Below are positions 8,906-16,209 of a stretch of 64,000 nt of DNA, in pieces; within the stretch, counting starts at the first letter, position 1; every line of letters begins with the position of its first letter. The notes under the pieces were generated by a model. The model saw only the letters and a program-made list of their open reading frames with translations. It had not been told where the DNA came from and did no database searches. This stretch comes from Halolamina sediminis (GTDB lineage Archaea; Halobacteriota; Halobacteria; Halobacteriales; Haloferacaceae): positions 1,798,001 to 1,862,000 of the forward strand of contig NZ_CVUA01000001.1 in assembly GCF_001282785.1 (NCBI RefSeq), given 5' to 3'. The translations under genes and the position numbers were made by a program.

Positions 8906-9271
8906 TCAGTGGAACGTCTGGAACTCCGCCGTCCGGCCGTCGGGATCGCTCGCGAAGAACTGGTAGATGTCGTACGTCTCGTTCTCGTGGGGCTCCTCGT
9001 CGGCAGCATCGCCGACGCGCTCGTGCATCGCGTCGACGGCCGCCGCGTCGTCGTAGACGAACGTCAGGATCCCTTCGGTCTCCGTCTCCTCGCCGCCACA
9101 GAAGCCGAACCGGAACCCCCGGAAGGAGAGGATCGTACAGCCCGGCTGTTCGAGCCATGTCTCGGCGCCGACGACGTCGCGGTACCAGTCGACGACCGTC
9201 TCGCGGTTCTCGGTTCGGAAGAAGACGATTCCGCCGGTTCCGTCGGGCAGATCGGCGTCGGAGTCGACCAT
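8906..9271 (-). CDS. VOC / glyoxalase-fold protein
   Basis: 121 residues forming the paired beta-alpha-beta-beta-beta units of the vicinal-oxygen-chelate fold. GGIVFFRTENRETVVDWYRDVV (split here as GGIVFFRTENRE and TVVDWYRDVV) opens the first unit and DIYQFFASDPDGRTAEFQTF closes the second, with a terminal Glu at a usual metal-ligand position. It may be a glyoxalase/dioxygenase relative or a resistance protein. The ATG at 9271 was preferred to the very long upstream frame, which overlaps the ABC permease antisense-like and is compositionally wrong. Substrate unknown. Confidence 0.85.
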   Translation of the reverse strand: MVDSDADLPDGTGGIVFFRTENRETVVDWYRDVVGAETWLEQPGCTILSFRGFRFGFCGGEETETEGILTFVYDDAAAVDAMHERVGDAADEEPHENETYDIYQFFASDPDGRTAEFQTFH

Positions 9272-9339
9272 ACCCCGGTTGGTCGCGTCGAGGACATAAA
9301 TCCCGTCGACTGCGTCCACCCGGCCGTCGGCGACAACCG

Positions 9340-10125
9340 TCAGTCGCCGCGCGGCACCGCGTACGCGCCGGCGAGGAAGAACACCGTCGACAGCGCCGCG
9401 AGCATACCCAGATCTCCCAGTGCGAGCGCGACCGGATCGACGCCGGCCGACGTTTGGGCGCCCGTGTAGGTCAGCGATCGCACGCCGCGAGCGAAGTACG
9501 TTAGCGGCGAGAGGTTCGTGATCGGGCGGAACCACGTCGGTAGTAGCGCCGGGGTGACGAACGTCTCCGAGAGGAACAGCAGGGGAAGCGCCACTGAGTT
9601 GCTCGCGGCGATGACGCCGTCCTGTGAGTCTGCCAGTCGGCCGAGAACCGCCCCCAGCCCGCAGAACAGCGCAACGCCCAGCGCGACGAAGGGAATCAGG
9701 AACAGTAGGTGGGCGCCGACGGCGATCTGCGCGTCGACGAGCGCGACCACGAGGCCGAAGATCAGCAGCGAGGCGGCGCCGATCACGAACACGTTCACGA
9801 GCGTGTGTGCGAGCAGCCACTCCCAGCGGCGCAGCGGCGTCGTCGCCAGCTTCTCGAAGCGGCTCCCCTCGCAGTGGCGCGCGAACTCGCTGCCCACCCG
9901 CGACAGCGGCGTGAACAGCACGACGACGGCGAGGTAGCCGGGGAGGTAGTAGCCCGGCGGCTCCGCGAACAGCCCGCCGCCGGTGGGCTGAGTGCCCACG
10001 AGTACGCCGAAGATCAGCACGATGATCACCGGGAAGAAGAAGGTAAAAAACACCGCCGTGCGCCGGCGCAGGAACGCCTTCGCGCCCGCGCGGCACTCGC
10101 TACCGATCCGGCCGAAGCGGCTCAT
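9340..10125 (-). CDS. ABC-2 type transporter permease
   Basis: 261 residues, six hydrophobic segments. A basic, amphipathic N-terminus (MSRFGRIGSECRAGAKAFLR) precedes the first helix FTFFFPVIIVLIFG, typical of ABC-2 permeases of drug or polymer exporters. Its ATG overlaps the stop of the ATPase gene by 4 bp, so the two are translationally coupled and surely form one exporter. Substrate unknown; multidrug or lipid export is usual for the family. Confidence 0.9.
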   Translation of the reverse strand: MSRFGRIGSECRAGAKAFLRRRTAVFFTFFFPVIIVLIFGVLVGTQPTGGGLFAEPPGYYLPGYLAVVVLFTPLSRVGSEFARHCEGSRFEKLATTPLRRWEWLLAHTLVNVFVIGAASLLIFGLVVALVDAQIAVGAHLLFLIPFVALGVALFCGLGAVLGRLADSQDGVIAASNSVALPLLFLSETFVTPALLPTWFRPITNLSPLTYFARGVRSLTYTGAQTSAGVDPVALALGDLGMLAALSTVFFLAGAYAVPRGD

Positions 10126-11063
10126 CGCTCCACCTCCGCCTCGGCGGGGGGTTCTGCGGGCCCCGCGACGCCGTCTCCACGGAACGACTCACCCGTGAGT
10201 TCGAGGTAGACGTCCTCGAGCGTCGGTTCCGTCCAAGTGAACGACTCGTACTCGATCCCGGCGGCCGCGAGCACGTCGACCGCGTCGTCGATCTCCGCGG
10301 CGTCGACGTCGTGAAGCGTGAGCCGGCCGGCGGACGCTTCGACGCGGAAACCGTGGTCAGCGAGGGGGTCGGCACCGGCCTCGGTCCGGATTTCGAGGCG
10401 CGACTCGCCGCCGTGTTCCGCGATCAGCGCGGCGGGCGATCCCTCGGCCACGACCTCGCCGTCGGCCAGCATCGCCACCTCGTCGGCGAGCCGTTCGACC
10501 TCGTCCATCGAGTGGCTGGTGAGCACGACCGTCGTCCCCGCGGCCGCGAGTTCCTCGATCAGCGTCCAGAGGTCCCGGCGGCCCGCGGGGTCGATCCCGG
10601 TGGTCGGCTCGTCGAGGAACAGCACGTCCGGATCGTTGACGAGCGTGATGCCCACGCAGGCCCGGCGCTGCTGGCCGCCGGAGAGTTCCTCGTACCACGT
10701 GCCCGCCGACTCGTCGAGGCCGACCTCGGCGATAACCGAGGACACGTCGCGGGCCTCGTCGTAGAGGTCGGCGTAGTAGCCCAGCAGCTCCCGGACGGTG
10801 AGGCGTTCCGGTGGGGAGAACGACTGCGGGAGCAGGCCGATCCACGATCGGTCGACGGTCTCGGGCGAGCTACCGAGCAGCGACACCTCGCCCTCGTAGT
10901 TGGTCGTGCCGGTGAGACAGCGTACGAGGGAGGTCTTCCCCGCGCCGTTCGGGCCGATGAGCCCGAACACCGTCCCGGCGGGCACCGACAGCGAGACGCC
11001 GTCGACGGCGACGAGGTCGCCGTAGCGTTTGGTCACGTCGTCAGCGACGACTGCCGCGTCCAT
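10122..11063 (-). CDS. ABC transporter ATP-binding protein (drug/ABC-2 exporter type)
   Basis: 313 residues. Walker A GLIGPNGAGKTS at about 34-45, signature LSGGQQRR near 127-134, Walker B VLFLDEPTTGIDPAGRR near 150 and the H-loop LTSHSMDEVE near 183 are all present. A C-terminal regulatory region of about 100 residues follows, as in CcmA/DrrA-type exporter ATPases. First gene of a two-gene operon with the permease at 9340-10125. The start at 11063 has a short leader. Confidence 0.93.
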   Translation of the reverse strand: MDAAVVADDVTKRYGDLVAVDGVSLSVPAGTVFGLIGPNGAGKTSLVRCLTGTTNYEGEVSLLGSSPETVDRSWIGLLPQSFSPPERLTVRELLGYYADLYDEARDVSSVIAEVGLDESAGTWYEELSGGQQRRACVGITLVNDPDVLFLDEPTTGIDPAGRRDLWTLIEELAAAGTTVVLTSHSMDEVERLADEVAMLADGEVVAEGSPAALIAEHGGESRLEIRTEAGADPLADHGFRVEASAGRLTLHDVDAAEIDDAVDVLAAAGIEYESFTWTEPTLEDVYLELTGESFRGDGVAGPAEPPAEAEVER

Positions 11064-11114
11064 GGTCGGGGTGGGCGACGGCGGGAGGAAAAGCGTTCGT
11101 TCTCGGCGGGAGCA

Positions 11115-11456
11115 TCAGACCGCGGCCGGGGCACCGGTCGACAGCGTGAGCCGTGCCGACGTCGGCATCGGGTAGTCGGCCATTGGGCTCCGAGCGGCGA
11201 CGGACTCTAGGGACTCGGCAATCCAGGACTGCGTCAGCGTCAGCGAGCCGGCGCGCCAACGCCGGAGCAGGATCGCCGCGGAGAGCCCTCCGCGACCCCA
11301 CGCGTAGGCGCCGCCGACGACCGCGGCCGGGAGCTCCCCTAGCCCCATCGCGGCGAGGAACTCGGCCCCACCGATCCACGTCGGCGCGAGCAGCACGACC
11401 GAGGCGAGAAGCAGTAGATCGCCCGTCACCCCCGTGTACCCATCGCTCGGCGTCAT
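11115..11456 (-). CDS. Small membrane protein, hypothetical
   Basis: 113 residues. Two hydrophobic stretches (about 12-35 and 40-62) are followed by a short basic loop (LLRRWRAG) and a polar tail rich in Ser, Ala and Pro. The GC-biased third codon position across the frame argues it is real. It is 51 bp upstream of the ABC ATPase on the same strand and may be read with it. No recognised family. Confidence 0.55.
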   Translation of the reverse strand: MTPSDGYTGVTGDLLLLASVVLLAPTWIGGAEFLAAMGLGELPAAVVGGAYAWGRGGLSAAILLRRWRAGSLTLTQSWIAESLESVAARSPMADYPMPTSARLTLSTGAPAAV

Positions 11457-11615
11457 TCACTCGTGCCGAGGGAGCTATCGGTGATAAATGTTTTGTGGTG
11501 ACTATCAGGGTCGATACTGGCCACCTCCGGCGGACGACCCATCGGGAGAGAGACGGTTACGTACTACACCTGCCACCGTGCAAAGAGTTAGGGGTCGAGC
11601 GGCCAACTTTCGAAC

Positions 11616-12203
11616 GTGACCGACGTAATCGTCGTCGGCGGTGGTCCCGCCGGACTGAGCGCTGCACTGTTCGCCGAGAAGAACGGCCTCGAAACCACGG
11701 TGTTCGACACCGACAAGACGTGGATGCACAAGGCCCACCTGTTCAACTACCCCGGCGTGGGCTCACAGGACGGGACGGCCTTCCTCGATACGCTGCGCAC
11801 ACAGGTCGACAGCTTCGGCGTCGACCGGAAGCAGGGCGTCGAGGTGACCGACGTGACGACGACCGACGACGGGTTCGCCGTGACCACCGAGGACGGTGAG
11901 CACGAGGCGCCGTACGTGGTGCTCGCGACGGGTGCGAACCGCGACCTCGCGGAGGATCTGGGCTGTGAACTCACCGACGAGGGCGTCGTCGACGCCGACG
12001 TGACGATGGAGACCAGTGTCGAGAACGCCTACGCCACGGGCGCGATGATCCGCGCCGAGGAGTGGCAGGCGGTCATCTCCGCGGGCGACGGCGCCGCCGC
12101 CGCGCTCAACATCCTCAGCAAGGAGAAAGGCGAACACTACCACGACTTCGACGTGCCCGCCGACGCCGAGTCGACGTTCGGGGCGATGACCGACGAGGAG
12201 TAA
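11616..12203 (+). CDS. Single-domain FAD oxidoreductase, thioredoxin-reductase-like
   Basis: 195 residues from a GTG start (TDVIVVGGGPAGLSAALFAE). It carries the N-terminal dinucleotide motif GGGPAG, the LFNYPG segment seen in thioredoxin reductases, an ATG motif (VLATGAN) and the C-terminal FAD contact (YATGAM...SAGDGAAAALNI). About 115 residues are missing relative to TrxR: the whole NADPH domain with its CxxC. It may therefore be reduced by another protein. A terminator hairpin follows at once. Related in kind to the protein at 2580. Confidence 0.85.
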   Translation: MTDVIVVGGGPAGLSAALFAEKNGLETTVFDTDKTWMHKAHLFNYPGVGSQDGTAFLDTLRTQVDSFGVDRKQGVEVTDVTTTDDGFAVTTEDGEHEAPYVVLATGANRDLAEDLGCELTDEGVVDADVTMETSVENAYATGAMIRAEEWQAVISAGDGAAAALNILSKEKGEHYHDFDVPADAESTFGAMTDEE

Positions 12204-12205
12204 CG

Positions 12206-12225
12206 CGTTCACACGAACGTTTTTT
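12206..12225 (+). terminator. Hairpin plus T6 terminator
   Basis: CGTTC-ACAC-GAACG followed directly by TTTTTT, three bases after the flavoprotein stop codon. Resembles a bacterial intrinsic terminator; in archaea the T-run itself is the main signal. It separates the flavoprotein from the zinc-ribbon gene at 12252. Confidence 0.7.
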
Positions 12226-12251
12226 CGCCGGGCGTCCCCGTACCGCCCGCC

Positions 12252-12359
12252 ATGGGTGACGACGCGTGCTATCGGGAGTTCTGCCCCGAGTGCGACCTGC
12301 AAGAGACTGTCGTCGACGAGGCGTGTCCGGAGTGTGGGGCGGACCTCCCGACGGAGTGA
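12252..12359 (+). CDS. 35-residue double zinc-ribbon microprotein
   Basis: Reads MGDDACYREFCPECDLQETV and then a second knuckle CPECGADLPTE. Two CPEC motifs 14 residues apart form a complete four-Cys zinc ribbon; Cys6 may also take part. Acidic and soluble, with a clean ATG 27 bases behind a T-run. Too short for most gene finders. Very small zinc ribbons are frequent in haloarchaea and probably bind nucleic acid or protein partners; the role here is unknown. Confidence 0.75.
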   Translation: MGDDACYREFCPECDLQETVVDEACPECGADLPTE

Positions 12360-12391
12360 GGGCCGAAGGGGAGGGGGGTGACCGACCCGTC

Positions 12392-12733
12392 TCAGAGGTT
12401 GACCGCGAGCAGCCACGCCTGCCCGAGCGCGAGCGTCCCGAGGAGGAGATGCGCCAGTACGTCGAACAGCCGGGGGTCCAGCCCGTAATCTCTCTCGGTG
12501 ACGAGGCGCGTGATCCGCAGCACGACGTACGTGACGACCGTGACCGCAGGGATGGCGACCAGCCCCAGCAGCCGGGGGCCGCGCGTGGTCGATATCTGTC
12601 CGTCGAGCCCCACGTGCCAGCCGACGATCATCTGCTCGGGGAGCGCGGGCGCGACGACGACGCCGGCCGCGACAGTCGCGATCACCAGCGCGAGCGACGT
12701 GAGCTCCGGGAGCGCACGACGGGGGAGAGTCAC
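12392..12733 (-). CDS. DUF1648 membrane protein (SdpI N-terminal-like)
   Basis: 113 residues, three membrane helices. PALPEQMIVGWHVGLDGQ is the DUF1648 signature (P...HW...G) found at the N-terminus of SdpI, the Bacillus immunity protein against the SDP peptide toxin. The C-terminal SdpI domain is missing. Its ATG overlaps the stop of the CPBP gene by 4 bp, so both are made together. A role in immunity or in signalling with the CPBP protein is inferred from the family and context only. Confidence 0.8.
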   Translation of the reverse strand: MTLPRRALPELTSLALVIATVAAGVVVAPALPEQMIVGWHVGLDGQISTTRGPRLLGLVAIPAVTVVTYVVLRITRLVTERDYGLDPRLFDVLAHLLLGTLALGQAWLLAVNL

Positions 12734-13602
12734 GCCTCCACCCCCGCCGTCTCGGCCGTCGCACGCCGTTCCGGCCGATCACCCGTCCACGTCGGCGTCC
12801 GTCTCTCCCCTGCGGAGAGCGTCTCGGGGCCGTAGCGAGCCACCAGTCCGAGCGCCGACAGGCCGAAGCCGGCGACCAGCAGGGCAGTGAACGGCACCGG
12901 GAGCGCCGACGGCCCACCGACGGCTTGCAGCGGGAGGTTCACGCTCGCGTTGAGCATCCCGTGCATCAGGATCGCCGCGGGCACACAGCCCCGCGAGCCG
13001 TTGTACAGCCACGTGAACGCGACCGAGGCGACGACGACAAACGCTGCGTAGCCCGCGGGTGCCGTCTCGTACACGCCGAAGACGAACATCGGTGCGTGCC
13101 ACAGCGCCCAGACGGCGCCGACAACGACGCTCGCAGTCAGCGCGCTGTAGCGGGCCTGCAGGTGTGGGAGCGCGAACCCACGCCAGCCGAACTCCTCCTG
13201 TCCGCCGCCGAGCAGCGTAGCGAAGACGACGTTGATCGCGAACGCCGCGAGCGCGGGACGGAGAGTTCCCTTCGCGAGGCCGTCCGCGAGCACGAACATC
13301 GCGACGCCCATCGCCGAACTGACCCCGAGGGGAAGCGCCAGCGCGGCGGCGTACCACCGCGGCGAGCGCCGCCAGTCGAGCGTCGACACGAGCCAGCCCC
13401 GAACGGACTCGCCGCGCAGGCGGGTAACGACGGCGGCGGCGGCCAGCGGCCCGAACGCGCCGGGAAGGGCCGCGACTTTCACCATCGGCCCGTCGACGGC
13501 CGGGAGAACGGGGAGCCACACGCCCCACGAGAACGCGAGCGTGAGTGCGAAGTACGTTGCGGCGGGGTGTCGGTCGACCGCGTCGAGTGGAGAGTCGGAC
13601 AT
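12730..13602 (-). CDS. CPBP family intramembrane protease
   Basis: 290 residues with about eight membrane helices. Motif 1 is GGGQEEFGWRG, carrying the Glu-Glu and Arg of the CPBP/Abi (CAAX protease and bacteriocin-processing) family; motif 2 is WALWHAPMF and motif 3 ILMHGMLNASVN. All metal or catalytic residues are thus retained. First gene of an operon with the DUF1648 protein and divergent from an HTH regulator, which may control it. The substrate is unknown: prenyl-protein maturation, peptide-toxin immunity or signalling are the known roles in this family. Confidence 0.9.
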   Translation of the reverse strand: MSDSPLDAVDRHPAATYFALTLAFSWGVWLPVLPAVDGPMVKVAALPGAFGPLAAAAVVTRLRGESVRGWLVSTLDWRRSPRWYAAALALPLGVSSAMGVAMFVLADGLAKGTLRPALAAFAINVVFATLLGGGQEEFGWRGFALPHLQARYSALTASVVVGAVWALWHAPMFVFGVYETAPAGYAAFVVVASVAFTWLYNGSRGCVPAAILMHGMLNASVNLPLQAVGGPSALPVPFTALLVAGFGLSALGLVARYGPETLSAGERRTPTWTGDRPERRATAETAGVEA

Positions 13603-13647
13603 CGCTACCAGTCACATTGCGGGGAGGGTCAATAGAGGCGGAGCCAG

Positions 13648-13666
13648 CGCTTCACGCGCTGAAGCG
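13648..13666. promoter_or_regulatory. Hairpin dyad between divergent CPBP and HTH genes
   Basis: CGCTTCA-CGCGC-TGAAGCG, a 7 bp inverted repeat midway between the CPBP start (13602) and the HTH start (13709). It lies ahead of the HTH gene's TATA-like ctttagg (about -29). A plausible operator for the neighbouring regulator; a transcript hairpin is the alternative. Confidence 0.4.
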
Positions 13667-13708
13667 TCCGGTAGCTCTTTAGGTGGTTTTCCCGACAACG
13701 CCCACACA

Positions 13709-14047
13709 GTGAGTGAGGAGCTCGAGGCGGTCGCCGGGCTGCTGGAGGACGAGACAGCCCGGGCTATCCTCACTCGAACGAACAGAGAACCCATGTCCGC
13801 AAGCGAACTCGAACAGCGGTGTGACGCGTCGGGGCCGACGATCTACCGGCGGCTCGAACGGCTCCGGGAGCACGACCTGATCGAGGAACGGACCCGGCCG
13901 GATCCGGAGGCTGGCCACCACAAGCAGGTGTACGCCCCGAACCTCCGGCGGGTGACCGTCGAGCTCGTCGACGGCGAACTCCACCTCGAGATCGACCGCC
14001 GGGAGGACATGTCCGACCGATTCACGCGATTGATCGAGGGGATCTGA
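13709..14047 (+). CDS. Winged-helix (ArsR/MarR-like) transcriptional regulator
   Basis: 112 residues from GTG 13709. LLEDETARAILTRTNREPMS and ASELEQRCDASGPTIYRRLE give the winged-helix DNA-binding domain with its recognition helix, followed by a beta wing (EERTRPDPEAGHHKQVYAP) and a short domain ending DMSDRFTRLIEGI. The start is set by a TATA-like box 29 bases upstream; the frame is open much further but reads as shadow of the CPBP gene. The stop is one base from the next ATG, giving an operon with the DUF7521-type membrane protein. Probably autoregulatory and possibly controls the divergent CPBP operon. Confidence 0.88.
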   Translation: MSEELEAVAGLLEDETARAILTRTNREPMSASELEQRCDASGPTIYRRLERLREHDLIEERTRPDPEAGHHKQVYAPNLRRVTVELVDGELHLEIDRREDMSDRFTRLIEGI

Positions 14048-14048
14048 G

Positions 14049-14351
14049 ATGTTCGAACCACTCCAAGTGGGCGCGACCACCGGCGCGTTCCTGCAGGCCT
14101 ACGAGATGGTCGGCGCGGCGCTGGGGCTGTTCATCGCCTATCTCGCCTACCGCGGCTACCGGCGCAACGACAGCCGACCGATGCTGTACCTCGCGATCGG
14201 CTTCGGGATCATCCTCGGACTCCCGGTTCCGGTCGTGGCGGTCTCGCTACTGTTCCCGTCGATCCCCGGTCCCGTGAATCAGGCGTTCATCCAGACGCTG
14301 GAGATTGGTGGGCTGCTCTGTATCATCTACGCGCTCCGTATGGAGCCGTAG
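14049..14351 (+). CDS. Three-helix membrane protein partner of the HTH regulator (DUF7521-like)
   Basis: 100 residues, three hydrophobic helices (about 18-36, 46-75, 82-97) with a basic loop YRGYRRND between the first two. It starts 1 bp after the regulator's stop codon. Winged-helix plus small membrane protein pairs are common in haloarchaea and may sense membrane state or a ligand and pass this to the regulator. The DUF7521 assignment is from memory of the family's look. Confidence 0.75.
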   Translation: MFEPLQVGATTGAFLQAYEMVGAALGLFIAYLAYRGYRRNDSRPMLYLAIGFGIILGLPVPVVAVSLLFPSIPGPVNQAFIQTLEIGGLLCIIYALRMEP

Positions 14352-14466
14352 CCGGGATCGTCGGGCCCTACACTTTTACTGACTGGGTGTCGTGTCACCC
14401 CTACTGTATGTTCTCGAGACGGTCCCCGTCCACCGGCACCGAAGGGCAAACCACCCCGGAGACCGG

Positions 14467-15147
14467 ATGAGCCTCGTCACCACCGCCGGCGGCCTCGTCG
14501 TCGCGTTCGCCGGCTACCCCACCGCACGCCGGATCGGCGGGCGGTTCGCCACGCCCGCGGTGCTTCCGGACGACGAGACAGTCCGGGAGCACCTGCTGAA
14601 GTGGTTCGTAACGGGCGTACTGCTGGCGTATGTGGTGGGCGTCGAGGGAAACTCGTTTGCCTCGCTCGGGGCGACGCTGCCGCCGTCGATACCGATCGCC
14701 GGCGGCGTCGGCGGCGTCGCCGGCCTGCTCGTCTGGTGGATCGGCGGGCTCGTCGGCACGATCGCGCTCTCGACGGTCGCGTACAACCTCTTCCGGCATT
14801 TCGAGTGGGACACGGGCGAGGCGTTCTCCGCGGAGCAGGGCGAGCGACCGGCCGCGGTGTTCCTGTTCACCGCGGTCACCGCCGGGCTCACCGAGTCCCT
14901 CCTCTATCAGGCCTACCCGATCGAGCGGCTCGCCGCACTGTCGGGGTCGGTCGTCATCGCTGGCGTCGTCTCGTGGCTCGTCTTCACCGTAGTCCACTAC
15001 GCGACCGGCCGATTCTCGCTGCAGGCGACAGTGTACACGAGCGTGCCCGCACTGGCAGTGACGGTGCTGTACGTGCTTTCGGGCAGCGTCTACGTCATCG
15101 TGCTCGTCCACGCGACGGTGAACGCGCTCAGCTTCCTCTCGCAGTAG
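14467..15147 (+). CDS. CPBP-like membrane protein with altered motif 1
   Basis: 226 residues, about seven helices. The positions expected for CPBP motifs read TESLLYQAYPIERL (motif 1), FTVVHY (motif 2) and VLVHATVNAL (motif 3). The usual EExxxR of motif 1 is replaced by TESLLYQ, keeping one Glu but losing the second Glu and the Arg, so proteolysis may be lost or changed. ATG 14467 follows from the first membrane helix. Second of three CPBP-type genes within 6 kb. A repeat region lies immediately downstream. Confidence 0.75.
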   Translation: MSLVTTAGGLVVAFAGYPTARRIGGRFATPAVLPDDETVREHLLKWFVTGVLLAYVVGVEGNSFASLGATLPPSIPIAGGVGGVAGLLVWWIGGLVGTIALSTVAYNLFRHFEWDTGEAFSAEQGERPAAVFLFTAVTAGLTESLLYQAYPIERLAALSGSVVIAGVVSWLVFTVVHYATGRFSLQATVYTSVPALAVTVLYVLSGSVYVIVLVHATVNALSFLSQ

Positions 15148-15154
15148 GGAGTCG

Positions 15155-15302
15155 TAGTTGGCTACACACAGCCACGGCAACGACTCCGAGCGAGCGGCCG
15201 ACGCCGCTTGCTGGTCACGCGCCGTGATCGGCTATACACAGCTACGGCATCGGTTCGGAGCCTGCGCGACGGAGCGCGCAGGCGCTCACGCGCCGTAGCT
15301 GG
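15155..15302. repeat. Imperfect ~70 bp tandem repeat with variable hairpins
   Basis: Two full units (about 15155-15224 and 15225-15294) and a partial third. Each starts with GTnnTYGGYTAYACACAGC and ends TCACGCGCC, but the middle differs: unit 1 holds the near-palindrome GCGAGCGGC-CGAC-GCCGCTTGC, unit 2 holds GCCTGCGCG-ACGGAG-CGCGCAGGC (15262-15285). Different sequences giving a hairpin at the same place suggest structure is conserved. It lies between two convergent genes, so it may act as a bidirectional terminator or transcript barrier. Confidence 0.6.
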
Positions 15303-16094
15303 TTACAGGTTGCTCGCGCCGGCACCGCCCTCGATCGGGAGCGCGACGCCGTTGATGTAGGAGGACTTCGGCGAGGAGAGGAAGGCGACGGTGTCGCCCA
15401 GCTCCATCGGCTCGCCGATGCGCTCCATCGGGATGCCGTCGCCCCAGTCGGCCAGCCCTTCCTCGTAGTCGTCGTAGTCGCCGCGGTCGACCGCCTGCTC
15501 GACGAGCTCCTCGATCCGCGAGGTCTCGTGAGGGCCGGGCAGCACCGCGTTCGAGCGGACCTCCGGCGCGAGCTCCTTCGAGAGCGTCTTCTCCAGCCCG
15601 ATCACGGCCATCCGGACGGAGTTCGAGAGGACGAGCGAGTCGATCGCCTCCTTCACCGAGCGGGAGGTGACGAACGTCATCGTCCCGTGGTCGGACTCCT
15701 TCAGATGCGGCGCCGCCGCCCGGACCGTCCGGACCGCGCTCATCACCAGCAGGTCGAACGCCTCGTACCAGTCCTCGTCGTCAGTCTCGAGGAACGCGCC
15801 GCTGGGCGGGCCGCCGGCGCTGGTGACCAGTGTGTCGATCCCGCCGAACTCCTCGACCGTCCGCTCGACGAGGTGTTCGATGTCGTCTTTCTCCGTCAGG
15901 TCGCCCTGGACGCCGACGACCTCGCCGTCGCCGACGCCGTCGATCTCCTCGACGGCCTCGGCGAGTCGATCCTCGTCTCGACCGTTGACGACGACGTTGG
16001 CGCCCTCGCGAGCCAGCGCCGTCGCCGACGCCTTGCCGAGACCGCTGCTCGATGCCGTCACCAGTGCGCTCGTGTCGTCGAGTTCCAGATCCAT
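15303..16094 (-). CDS. SDR family oxidoreductase
   Basis: 263 residues. The cofactor loop is TASSSGLGKASA, preceded by a beta strand, and NAG-equivalent is TSAGGPP. The catalytic Ser lies in FVTSRSVKEA; the position normally holding Tyr (YxxxK) appears as LVLSNSVRMAVIGLEKTLS, i.e. Ser in place of Tyr, so catalysis may be atypical. The C-terminus (SSYINGVALPIEGG) is standard. ATG 16094 begins MDLELDDTSALVTA; the upstream extension is compositionally foreign. Substrate unknown. Confidence 0.88.
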   Translation of the reverse strand: MDLELDDTSALVTASSSGLGKASATALAREGANVVVNGRDEDRLAEAVEEIDGVGDGEVVGVQGDLTEKDDIEHLVERTVEEFGGIDTLVTSAGGPPSGAFLETDDEDWYEAFDLLVMSAVRTVRAAAPHLKESDHGTMTFVTSRSVKEAIDSLVLSNSVRMAVIGLEKTLSKELAPEVRSNAVLPGPHETSRIEELVEQAVDRGDYDDYEEGLADWGDGIPMERIGEPMELGDTVAFLSSPKSSYINGVALPIEGGAGASNL

Positions 16095-16169
16095 ACCGTA
16101 CTCTGCACTCGGGGAGACCTTAAACCCGACTCGCTCCGGAAACGCCTGCGGGGTTCTCCGAGCAGAGTT

Positions 16170-16185
16170 TTTCGGCAAGCCTAAA
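16170..16185. promoter_or_regulatory. TTTCGG-N4-CCTAAA dyad upstream of GT2 gene
   Basis: TTTCGG-CAAG-CCTAAA, differing at one position from the perfect dyad at 26389-26404. CCTAAA falls at -30 to -25 from the GT2 start codon, so the site overlaps the core promoter. It also lies 76 bp ahead of the divergent SDR gene. Similar half-sites occur in DtxR/IdeR-type metal-regulator operators. Single-copy evidence is weak on its own. Confidence 0.35.
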
Positions 16186-16209
16186 CCATCTCCTCTCCTC
16201 CGAGTATCC

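Noticed and set aside
13641-13670. Hairpin preceded by GCCA as a fourth element copy
   Set aside because: Only one hairpin, 5-base loop, intergenic; does not meet the layout of the three in-gene copies.
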